Shown here: one piece after another, positions 9,601 through 16,062 of the stretch
Layout of the letters: each line of letters starts with the position of its first letter
Position numbering within the stretch: position 1 is the first letter of the stretch
Source: an uncultured Candidatus Saccharibacteria bacterium
GTDB lineage: Bacteria > Patescibacteriota > Saccharimonadia > Saccharimonadales > Saccharimonadaceae
Length of the DNA: 64,000 nucleotides
Direction: 5' to 3'
NCBI GenBank assembly: GCA_948945085.1
Contig: CARBGY010000005.1
Span: 1-64,000, forward strand
The notes under the pieces: generated by a model
What the model was told of the DNA's origin: nothing
Seen by the model: the letters and a program-made list of their open reading frames with translations, nothing else
The model's database searches: none
Translations under genes and position numbers: made by a program

Positions 9601-11314
9601 GGATTATATGCCAGCGGGTGGTGGTAATGGTAAGATTTTGGAGGGTCGGATAGAGATTAGTCAAGATGGTGAAAACTGGACGGAGCTTGGAACGGTGAAC
9701 TGGGCAAATAATGAATCCTTAAAATCGGCGGATTTTACGGTGACGGATTGGGCGCGTTATGTAAGGATTACTGGTGTGCAGACTTCGCCATTGAATAGTT
9801 CGCTAAGTTTTATAGCAGCAAGGTTCTTTAACTTCTACGAAGATTCAACTAGGAGTGAACACCCGTCGGCAGCGATCGGTTATAGTACGACGGAGCTTAC
9901 AAATGGAGATGTGATAGCGCGGTTCATTAAACCAACTGATGATACTGTGATTACGAATAATAATGGTAGTGATACATACGTCTTTAAGGAGAATGGTAGT
10001 TTTGCGTTTGAGTTTACGGCGAATGGAACAAGTGGGCGAGCGGTGGCGATGGTAGATTGGATTGATAAAGAAGCGCCAACGGGCTGGATTGAATTTTACT
10101 GCGCGGGTACAAATGAAGCGGAAACTTGCGAACGTCGGGATGGGAAGACGAATCATATGATTGACGCACGGTTAGTAATTACAAATGAAAAAGAGGAAGT
10201 GAAAGTTTTGAATAATGGACTGTTTGATGAGGAAAATGATCTGGAGAGGAGTGGTCAAGTCGATCAGTTGAAAGATCCGTTTGTGTTTACTTTCTTGAGA
10301 AATGGAGTGTTTACTTTTCTAGTACAAGATAAGGCGGGGAATGTTGGACAAATTGAGGCGGTTGTGGATTGGATTGATACGGCGGCGCCCAAGACGACGG
10401 TAGAGTATAGTACACGCAACGAGACAGAGGGGCCGGTTGTAGCGAGGGTGGTAAAAGTTTTGCCGGATGCGAATGAAGAGGGTGGGCTTGGCGAAAATAT
10501 AGGTGAAAGTGAATATTTCCAACCAATTGAAAAAGAATTGTATGATGAACATGGTTTGCAGTACGGTGAAGATTTTATTGTGGTGAATAATGGTGGCAAG
10601 GAAGAATATGTTTTTACGGAGAACGGTGAGTTTACTTTTCATTATCGTGATGAGGCAGGGAACGAGGCGGCGATAGTCGCAAAAGTAGATTGGATTAAAG
10701 AGAAGGTACAACAACCTCAACCGGGGGTACCTGAGATGCCGGTGGCACCAGTGGCTCCAGTGGTACCAGTGGTTCCGAATCTGCCGATGGGGGATGGAAA
10801 TGGGGCTATAGTAGGCGGAGAGGTAATAGAAGGAGGGACAACATCGACAACGATGGTGGCGAAAGGGCAGATGGTGAAGTTGCCACTTAGCAGCAATTTG
10901 AAAGATAAGTTTGGTGAACAGAGTGAGTACTTTAAAGTTGTGTTTGTTGGTGCGGATGGTTCGACCCTAGAGGGGAAACCGGAAGAAGTGATGGTGGAAA
11001 TTAGTAGCACGAAAGTTTTGAAGGGTGTTTATTTGGTAGGATCAAACGGGGAAACGAGAAAGGTGGAGTACGAAAAAGTAAGTGATTCACAGATTGTTTT
11101 ACGTAATCCAGAGGAAGGAAACTACTTGTTTGAATATGGAGAAGTGAAGAATAGTGGAACACAAAGTGGTCAGATAACAGATGATGGGGATAATGCGGAT
11201 CAAGAGGAAGCGAAGCCTGAGACAAAGTTGAGCCCGTGGTGGGTAGTTGGTGGGGCGGGAGTGGTGGTGTTGCTGTTGCTCGGGGGAGCGATGGTTGCGA
11301 ATCGACGGCGATGA
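6629..11314 (+). CDS. Large surface protein: NPCBM, transglutaminase-like, discoidin and Ig-like domains
   Basis: About 1561 residues. An N-terminal membrane/signal segment (WAVFLAVVLVFVGVLFYQ) is followed by an NPCBM-like carbohydrate-binding domain (about residues 45-220), a helical part, then a segment with GGVCWQIS and DHVAY about 25 residues apart, resembling the Cys-His core of transglutaminase/papain-like proteins. Next come TPR-like helices, a discoidin (F5/8 type C) domain (IDGNINTRWHS...), two or three Ig-like repeats ending in VDWID segments, a Pro/Val stalk, and a C-terminal membrane helix followed by NRRR. It is therefore exposed outside the cell and held at both ends or only the C-terminus. 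Adhesion to, or processing of, host-cell glycans or proteins is a reasonable inference. Start: ATG 6629 or in-frame GTG 6617; TATAAT is at 6597-6602. Confidence 0.85.
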   Translation: MKTKMMANRRNGRWAVFLAVVLVFVGVLFYQVLVSRAQTVRKSISSGEVVDFSPLSQKIEYKYLTDSDYLFAASGYGAVLKDATSTGAKISLKVGGSYKEFNKGIWAHATSNVYYDLRSYKEEGFAYLLVYVGLNKTANTTGNVKFSVYTSAAEEFSAANSGDWVVLPEMDGVVMTSSMEAKFLRIDIRNINYIRFYADSNGSNSNDHAVYGDLKLVKADYDANEYLVPAVSELEEKIIGEFAGEDLGNNSNYELNVLRRTLVERLTRQTILDFLQGSEENCETFSWFYNDLNALRLYINGGKISKLGTYKRSLEVLSELYHTYRDDLKDGTPLKTTSGTRGDLYLRMMITLSLTHAEHIRLWVKDRMVNADGQTVTGEDPESANISRPVDRYKVYKRMYLAEKLNTQVFEQLEVEEMRYVMAALTGDDETEWLHDYLAYNNRSPYSWPAMPYGSAGYWHLEDYADENQASLTEKYRLDGRALGVGDYKITNGKYQPHLWMILKWGGVCWQISNTGQNMMASFGIPSTTLGQRPDHVAYANYGLQENGDGYWALTNNVYGWTTTDFVGYDGLYSYRYSNAPMRHMNDWGFFYDKRAYAYKYNGTYLLLAQAAINDYDNYVKAHELTLLAEAYAGDLAKQEEFYEQALAVQNINLDAWLGLIQVYRDKYNGANGAEQDGEMSEADQAYMELARRITEAYRIYPVPMYDMLRWFSSEIESPVAQAAVLMMQTRTLQAATKLTANDTVQYSAQVAMARHLLGLIDTEVATFSFDGEDAGKIKLSERFWGAAWDYSLDGGRTWSSGERRDQWINENEYKLSDAEIGQITATEDIKIHLSGVDWSDANIYTIDIVEQVLPSTLYANDWENRVIGVNEKMEWRLNENDPWTSYRDSSPQRIGDVAVEVRVGRSGKGLPSKSKVFNFTADTDTETRKYLPIAHISVAGVSSEATSNSGSATYAIDGNINTRWHSNYAGADRDKWITFKFDHNVYLTGMDYMPAGGGNGKILEGRIEISQDGENWTELGTVNWANNESLKSADFTVTDWARYVRITGVQTSPLNSSLSFIAARFFNFYEDSTRSEHPSAAIGYSTTELTNGDVIARFIKPTDDTVITNNNGSDTYVFKENGSFAFEFTANGTSGRAVAMVDWIDKEAPTGWIEFYCAGTNEAETCERRDGKTNHMIDARLVITNEKEEVKVLNNGLFDEENDLERSGQVDQLKDPFVFTFLRNGVFTFLVQDKAGNVGQIEAVVDWIDTAAPKTTVEYSTRNETEGPVVARVVKVLPDANEEGGLGENIGESEYFQPIEKELYDEHGLQYGEDFIVVNNGGKEEYVFTENGEFTFHYRDEAGNEAAIVAKVDWIKEKVQQPQPGVPEMPVAPVAPVVPVVPNLPMGDGNGAIVGGEVIEGGTTSTTMVAKGQMVKLPLSSNLKDKFGEQSEYFKVVFVGADGSTLEGKPEEVMVEISSTKVLKGVYLVGSNGETRKVEYEKVSDSQIVLRNPEEGNYLFEYGEVKNSGTQSGQITDDGDNADQEEAKPETKLSPWWVVGGAGVVVLLLLGGAMVANRRR

Positions 11315-11328
11315 TAGGGGAATATCTC

Positions 11329-11357
11329 TAGACAAGTATGCTGGAGTTTGGTATAAT
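11329..11357 (+). promoter_or_regulatory. Promoter of rpsA
   Basis: TAGACA at 11329-11334 and TATAAT at 11352-11357, spacer 17. It gives a leader of about 95 bases before the S1 start codon. Confidence 0.7.
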
Positions 11358-11372
11358 TGTGGGTAGATTTTG

Positions 11373-11434
11373 GGTTCGTTCAAAAGTATCGGTCGTGGAG
11401 TTTTGGGTGTGGAAGCTGATCTTCTGAACGAACC
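11373..11434 (+). promoter_or_regulatory. Structured leader of rpsA
   Basis: The 10-base arms GGTTCGTTCA (11373-11382) and TGAACGAACC (11425-11434) are perfect complements closing a ~42-base loop in the mRNA leader just before the S1 ribosome site. S1 genes in other bacteria are autoregulated through leader folds; whether this structure does that here is inference. Confidence 0.55.
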
Positions 11435-11458
11435 TGAAGAAAGGATAATATATTTAAT

Positions 11459-12517
11459 ATGGCAAAAGCCAAACTAACAATGGATGAGTTGCTAGCAGGC
11501 GCGGAAGGCGTAAAGCGAGCAACAGCTGGGGAGACAGTAACTGGTAATGTGCTGTCAGTACGCAAACACGAGATCTTAGTAGATCTTGGTGCAAGGGGTG
11601 TGGGTGTAGTCCCACGACGCGAGGTTTCTTTCGCGAGGAATTTAAATGTTGGTGACGAGGTAACAGCATCGGTTATTGAGTCGGAAATGGGTGATGGTAG
11701 TATTCTGCTTTCACTTCGTAAAGCAGCCAAAGAAAAAGGCTGGGATGAAATTCAAGGACGCTTGGACGGTGCTGAAGTGATTGAAGTGACTCCATTTGAT
11801 GCGAACCGTGGTGGTCTTTTGGCGGAATATGAGGGGATTAGAGGGTTCTTGCCGGTTTCTCAGCTTTCTGCAGAACACTATCCACGAGTTGGTAGTGCTG
11901 ATAAGGATGAGATTTTACAGAGGTTGAATTCGTTGGTGGGTCAACCGATGAAAGTACGGATTTTGGATGCAAATCGCAAGGATAATAAGTTAATTTTCTC
12001 TGAGAAAGAAGCAGTTAAGGACGGTTTGGCAGAGAGATTCGCTGAGCTTCATGTTGGTGACGTTGTGAAGGGAATTGTGACTGGTGTGGTCGACTTTGGT
12101 GCTTTTGTAAATGTTGACGGTGTTGAAGGATTGATCCACATTTCGGAGATTTCTTGGGAACGTGTAAACAACCCAGCAGATTACGTGAAGGTTGGTGAAA
12201 CTATTGAAGCGAAGATTATCGCAATTGACAAGGAACGTTTGTCACTTTCGATGAAACAGCTGACTGACGATCCGTGGCTTTCGGAAGTTGAGGGTTTGAA
12301 GCGTGGTGATGAGGTTGAAGGTACGATTACGCGTATTACACCTTTTGGGGCTTTCGTACAGATTTCGCCAGCGGTAGAGGCACTTGTACATGTCTCTGAG
12401 CTCGGGAACGGAAATGATGCTGATCCAGAAAAAGTTTTCACTTTGAATGAGCGAAAGAAGTTTAAGATTCTTGACGTCGATCGGGAAGGCCGTAAGATTA
12501 GCCTGACGATTGCTTAG
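11459..12517 (+). CDS. rpsA: 30S ribosomal protein S1
   Basis: 352 residues with four S1/OB-fold RNA-binding repeats: about residues 22-90 (ATAGETVTGNVLSV), 105-175, 192-260 (GDVVKGIVTGVVDFGAFVNV) and 277-350 (GDEVEGTITRITPFGAFVQI). S1 helps mRNAs with structured leaders bind the 30S subunit. Four repeats is the short form found outside Proteobacteria, where six are usual. A GAAAGGA site lies upstream of the ATG, preceded by a long-range hairpin leader. The gene is monocistronic, followed by its own terminator and then by two hypervariable cassettes on the other strand. Confidence 0.95.
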   Translation: MAKAKLTMDELLAGAEGVKRATAGETVTGNVLSVRKHEILVDLGARGVGVVPRREVSFARNLNVGDEVTASVIESEMGDGSILLSLRKAAKEKGWDEIQGRLDGAEVIEVTPFDANRGGLLAEYEGIRGFLPVSQLSAEHYPRVGSADKDEILQRLNSLVGQPMKVRILDANRKDNKLIFSEKEAVKDGLAERFAELHVGDVVKGIVTGVVDFGAFVNVDGVEGLIHISEISWERVNNPADYVKVGETIEAKIIAIDKERLSLSMKQLTDDPWLSEVEGLKRGDEVEGTITRITPFGAFVQISPAVEALVHVSELGNGNDADPEKVFTLNERKKFKILDVDREGRKISLTIA

Positions 12518-12530
12518 CAGTTGGGATGAG

Positions 12531-12559
12531 AATGTGCCAGGGTGGGTGGCACATTTTTG
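12531..12559 (+). terminator. Terminator of rpsA
   Basis: AATGTGCCA / TGGCACATT 9-bp stem followed by T-rich sequence. Confidence 0.85.
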
Positions 12560-12585
12560 TTTGGTGTAATTTACTGCACCGAGAT

Positions 12586-12764
12586 TTACTGCACCGAGAA
12601 ACCGAGGAATCGACCGTAGTAGTGCGACGGGAGGACGTTAGTACTATTGAAACCGAGGTCGTACGCGTACGTAGCATTAGGATAAGTAGTAGCCGACCAG
12701 TAGATGCTACGCTCGCCCGCGCCCCTCAATGAACCAGTATTCAGAGCGACGTACCCGCCGCGTA
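12586..12764 (-). repeat. DGR-type variable cassette A2
   Basis: 179 bases including the stop. The translated module starts RGGYVALNTGSL and ends RFLGFSVQ. It lies directly behind cassette A1 in tandem with a 181-base period. Compared with five sister cassettes in this window, constant codons are nearly identical in DNA, while about 17 codons vary at bases 1 and 2 with a fixed pyrimidine at base 3. This is what adenine mutagenesis of AAC/AAT template codons by a diversity-generating retroelement produces. The module resembles the C-terminal part of FISUMP/C-type-lectin-like domains. There is no start codon in frame, so it is not a gene by itself. Confidence 0.85.
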
Positions 12765-12766
12765 TA

Positions 12767-12945
12767 TTAGCGCACCGAGAAACCGAGGAAGCGATTGTGG
12801 TAGTCCGACGGGATGCTGCTAGTACTATCGAAACGGAGGTGGTACGCGTACGTAGCATTAGGATAAGTAGTAGCTGACCAGTAGATGCTATTGATGCCCG
12901 CGTTCCTCAATGAACCAGTACCTAGATCGACGTTCCCGCCGCGTA
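12767..12945 (-). repeat. DGR-type variable cassette A1
   Basis: 179 bases including the stop. The module starts RGGNVDLGTGSL and ends RFLGFSVR. It begins about 20 bases after the stop of the DUF2726 gene, in the same orientation but in the +1 frame; the open frame continues back through that gene only as an out-of-frame shadow. It shares the constant backbone and NNC/NNT variable codons with cassettes A2-A6. It could be expressed only by frameshift from the upstream gene, or it may be an untranslated donor or target of retrohoming. Confidence 0.85.
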
Positions 12946-12965
12946 CATAAGAAGGAATTAGTTGA

Positions 12966-13523
12966 TTATTTCTGAGAGGATTTACGTTTGCGGGTGGTTG
13001 GACGGAGGAGACTGACTTCGTAGATGACGCGAGAAAAGTCTTCGATGATGGTTTGACGATCGAGCTTACTGGGTTTTGTAATGCGAACGAAGGGAAGATG
13101 GGCACTGCGGAAGAATTTTTCCATGTCTTTAGGATCGCTACCTGGAGTATGGTCGGTATTGGTTCCATCATCGATTTTAACGGCGCAGACAGGGCGCAGG
13201 GTACGTTTATTACAAAAGACAAAGTTGACTGTTTTATTTTCGATGTAACTATATGCTTCGTGGCGATTTTGGTTACCAACTTTATGACTCAGAAGGGCGG
13301 AAAGGCTGACGTCGGGGATAATGTAGAATTTTTGACCGAAGACGTCGTTTAGGACTTGGAAACAGTGTTTTTCGGCGCCAGTCATGAGTTGTTTTTTAGG
13401 ACGATAACGGAAACGATCCATAGCGTCGCGACGGTTGCGTTTGGTGACGAAAACAACAAGAACGGAAACTATCAAAAAAGCGAGAGTAGCAATGCCGGCG
13501 ATGGTGATAAATATTTTGTCCAT
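12966..13523 (-). CDS. DUF2726 protein, membrane-anchored
   Basis: 185 residues. An N-terminal membrane helix (residues about 5-28, IFITIAGIATLAFLIVSVLVV) is followed by a basic linker and a DUF2726-like domain (LMTGAEKHCFQVLND... to PFVRITKPSKL). DUF2726 domains have a restriction-endonuclease-like or topoisomerase-zinc-ribbon-associated architecture in other proteins; their reaction is not established. Here the domain has an acidic centre (CAVKIDDGTNTD) where nuclease folds keep catalytic acids, but I cannot assert activity. The gene is on the minus strand, alone, and carries the A1-A2 variable cassettes immediately in its 3' region. Confidence 0.8.
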   Translation of the reverse strand: MDKIFITIAGIATLAFLIVSVLVVFVTKRNRRDAMDRFRYRPKKQLMTGAEKHCFQVLNDVFGQKFYIIPDVSLSALLSHKVGNQNRHEAYSYIENKTVNFVFCNKRTLRPVCAVKIDDGTNTDHTPGSDPKDMEKFFRSAHLPFVRITKPSKLDRQTIIEDFSRVIYEVSLLRPTTRKRKSSQK

Positions 13524-13784
13524 AATGTGTAAGATTATTATCTAGAATCTGGGTTTTGAGAAAGTGGAAAGGAGAGGCTTGGCGGTTGAGATTCTTTAAG
13601 ATAAGTTGTTGTTAGAAAATAGCTATTCAAAATCAGTCCACATGGGTTTGTGGGTTAATGTCATTATAGCACAGATTAGTAAAAAATGCAATATGGTGGA
13701 CTTAGAATGAAGAAAAGGGTGGTATTTTTAGCAAAAATGGAGCTAGGGTAGGAGTTTTTTTACTTGTTTTTTATGAAGTTGTGG

Positions 13785-13790
13785 TATAAT
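13785..13790 (+). promoter_or_regulatory. -10 box of tRNA-Asn promoter
   Basis: TATAAT at 13785-13790 about 35 bases before the tRNA; the -35 region (ACTTGT/TTGTTT) is weak. The rest of 13524-13825 is the shared upstream region of the DUF2726 gene and this tRNA, with no other gene visible. Confidence 0.6.
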
Positions 13791-13825
13791 GAGGGTATTG
13801 ACGCTGTCAGTAAGCGTTGAGTTAA

Positions 13826-13900
13826 TCCCCGGTAGCTCAATGGTGGAGCAAGAAGCTGTTAACTTCGAGGTTACTGGTTCGAGTCCAGTCCGGGGAGCCA
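13826..13900 (+). tRNA. tRNA-Asn(GTT)
   Basis: 75-nt cloverleaf with acceptor TCCCCGG pairing CCGGGGA, anticodon loop CTGTTAA (anticodon GTT, asparagine), T-arm GGTTCGAGTCC and an encoded CCA end. Confidence 0.96.
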
Positions 13901-13934
13901 ATCAAAAGGGTCTGCGTTGGCGGACTTTTTTGAT
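13901..13934 (+). terminator. Terminator of tRNA-Asn
   Basis: ATCAAAAGGGTCTGCG pairs with CGGACTTTTTTGAT directly after the tRNA CCA; the T-run is part of the 3' arm. Confidence 0.75.
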
Positions 13935-14090
13935 GGTGAGGTGCTTGCGGAAGGGATTTGATTAGATTTAGTTTTGGGATGGGTAAAAAGGTTTCGAAAA
14001 GTGAGTAAATGTGGTAGAATGGGGGGAACAGTTTTTATTTATTAAGTAAAATGCTAAAAATGTAAGATTAGCGTAAGAAAGGAGCCAGTG

Positions 14091-15908
14091 ATGAGCGCAG
14101 GAGTGGCGGGAAATTCGGCGATGGGTAATGATGCGGCGGAAAAAGTGATTCGGATTGCTGGTTCAATAACGGTGGATGAGCTAGCGCAAGCGTTGGGGTT
14201 GGCGGTGACGACGCTGATTGGTGAGCTTTTTAAGAATGGGATCGTGGCGACGATTAACCAGCGTCTTGATTTTGAAACAGCGCAGATTATGATTGATGAG
14301 CTAGGGATTGCGAATGTGCGTTTGGAGCGAAAGAATACGGCGGCAAAATTGGCAGATGAAGGGCGAAGAGAGCTCAGTAAAGACGCAGTACTGAGGCCAC
14401 CAGTAGTGGCGGTAATGGGCCATGTCGATCATGGAAAAACAACGTTGCTCGATAACTTGTTGCATAAGAAGACGGTCGAAACTGAAGCGGGAGGAATTAC
14501 GCAGCATATTTCGGCATATCAGCTTGAGCATGATGGGCGGAAAATTACTTTTTTGGATACGCCGGGACATGAGGCATTCGCGGCGATTCGGCAGCATGGG
14601 GCGATGTTGACAGATATAGTAGTCATTGTGGTGGCGGCGGATGATGGTGTGAAGCCGCAGACTGTGGAGGCGATTAAGTTTGCGCAAGGGGCAAACGCGA
14701 AGATGATTGTAGCGATTAATAAAATCGATCGCGAGGGGGCGGATGTAGAACGGACAAAGGCGGGTTTGGCTGAGCATGGATTAATGCCGGAAGAATGGGG
14801 CGGAGATATTATGATGATTCCGGTTTCGGCGAAGACAGGAGAGGGGTTGGAGAAATTGTTGGATAGTATTCTCTTAGTAGCGGATGTGGAAGAACTGAAG
14901 GCGGATGTGAAGATTCCGGCGGAGGGGCTGGTGATTGAGAGTCATATGGAGACAGGCAAGGGAAGTGTGGTGAATCTTTTGGTGACTGGTGGGGAATTGA
15001 AGGTGGGGGAGTTTGTAGCGGCGGGGGGTGCTTATGGTAAAATTCGAACGATGGTGGATTTTCAGGGGAAACCAAAGGGTAAGGCGGGACCGTCGACGCC
15101 AGTAACGGTAACAGGTTTTAAAGATTTGCCGAACTTTGGAGACAGGTTCTTAGAGTACGATGATGAAAAAAGTGCGAGAAGAGCAGCTTTAGTATATGCG
15201 CAGAATGCCCAGAACGAAGCGATGTCAGCAAATGTAACTTCGACGGATTTGCTTCGAATGATGAATGTTGAAGATACGGCAAAAGTGTTTAATGTGATTG
15301 TAAAGGGGGATGTGTTAGGATCGGTGACGAGCGTAGTGGATAGTTTGAAAATGATTGATACGAAGGGTGAAGTGACGTTAAATGTGGTTGCGACGGGGGT
15401 TGGTGATGTGACGGAAAATGACATTTATATGGCGGCGGGTGAAAATACGGTAGTGTATGGCTTTAACGTGAGTGTGCCGACAAATATTGCAAAGTTAGCT
15501 TCGCGGGATGGAGTGGAAGTAAGAAATTTCCGAGTGATTTATGAGTTACTGGACGATGCGCGTGATAGTATGGAGAAGTTGTTGGGCGAGGAAGTGGTTG
15601 AGACGGAAATGGGTGAGATGGAAGTGATGGGGGTGTTTAGAGTAACAAAGACAGAATTGATCGCGGGGGGTAAGGTGACGAGCGGGAAAGTTGTACCGAA
15701 AGTGAACGCGCGGATTGTGCGAAAGAAGGAAGTTTTGGGGGAGGCGGAAGTTGAGAGTGTACAAAAGGAAAGAATTGAAGCGAAGGAATTGATTGAAAAT
15801 GAAATCGGGGGATTGGCGATGAAGACGGAGAAAAAGATCCAACTAGAGGTTGGGGATAAGTTACAATTCTTTGTGCGTGAGAGGCGGCAGAGGAAGTTAG
15901 GGGAGTAA
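14091..15908 (+). CDS. infB: Translation initiation factor IF-2
   Basis: 605 residues. IF-2 is the GTPase that delivers formyl-Met-tRNA to the 30S subunit and promotes subunit joining. A single short IF2_N domain (about residues 15-70) precedes the G domain, with GHVDHGKT (G1), DTPGH (G3) and NKID (G4) clearly visible, then the beta-barrel, IF-2 central and C-terminal tRNA-binding domains. It is near the minimal size for the family: the long, variable N-terminal extension of E. coli IF-2 is absent. AAAGGAG lies before the ATG at 14091; an in-frame GTG at 14088 is the alternative. The usual nusA-infB-rbfA neighbours are missing. Confidence 0.96.
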   Translation: MSAGVAGNSAMGNDAAEKVIRIAGSITVDELAQALGLAVTTLIGELFKNGIVATINQRLDFETAQIMIDELGIANVRLERKNTAAKLADEGRRELSKDAVLRPPVVAVMGHVDHGKTTLLDNLLHKKTVETEAGGITQHISAYQLEHDGRKITFLDTPGHEAFAAIRQHGAMLTDIVVIVVAADDGVKPQTVEAIKFAQGANAKMIVAINKIDREGADVERTKAGLAEHGLMPEEWGGDIMMIPVSAKTGEGLEKLLDSILLVADVEELKADVKIPAEGLVIESHMETGKGSVVNLLVTGGELKVGEFVAAGGAYGKIRTMVDFQGKPKGKAGPSTPVTVTGFKDLPNFGDRFLEYDDEKSARRAALVYAQNAQNEAMSANVTSTDLLRMMNVEDTAKVFNVIVKGDVLGSVTSVVDSLKMIDTKGEVTLNVVATGVGDVTENDIYMAAGENTVVYGFNVSVPTNIAKLASRDGVEVRNFRVIYELLDDARDSMEKLLGEEVVETEMGEMEVMGVFRVTKTELIAGGKVTSGKVVPKVNARIVRKKEVLGEAEVESVQKERIEAKELIENEIGGLAMKTEKKIQLEVGDKLQFFVRERRQRKLGE

Positions 15909-15977
15909 AGTAAAGGGGGGATTTTTTGATGTTTGGGAATATGCCCATAAGAAGTTTAGTTTTTAGCATAAAAGTCA

Positions 15978-16006
15978 TTGACATTGCGCCTACGCTTTGA
16001 GATAAT
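15978..16006 (+). promoter_or_regulatory. Promoter of FISUMP surface-protein gene
   Basis: TTGACA at 15978-15983 and GATAAT at 16001-16006, spacer 17, about 50 bases before the start codon. Confidence 0.75.
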
Positions 16007-16062
16007 TGAAAGTATATAAGGTCATGGTTTAAAATAACTAGTCGTAAAAAGGGGACAATTAC

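Noticed and set aside
12767..13279. 170-codon frame joining part of the DUF2726 region to cassette A1
   Set aside because: Its upstream two thirds is the out-of-frame shadow of the DUF2726 gene; only the cassette part is real homology, and there is no ribosome site at its ATG.
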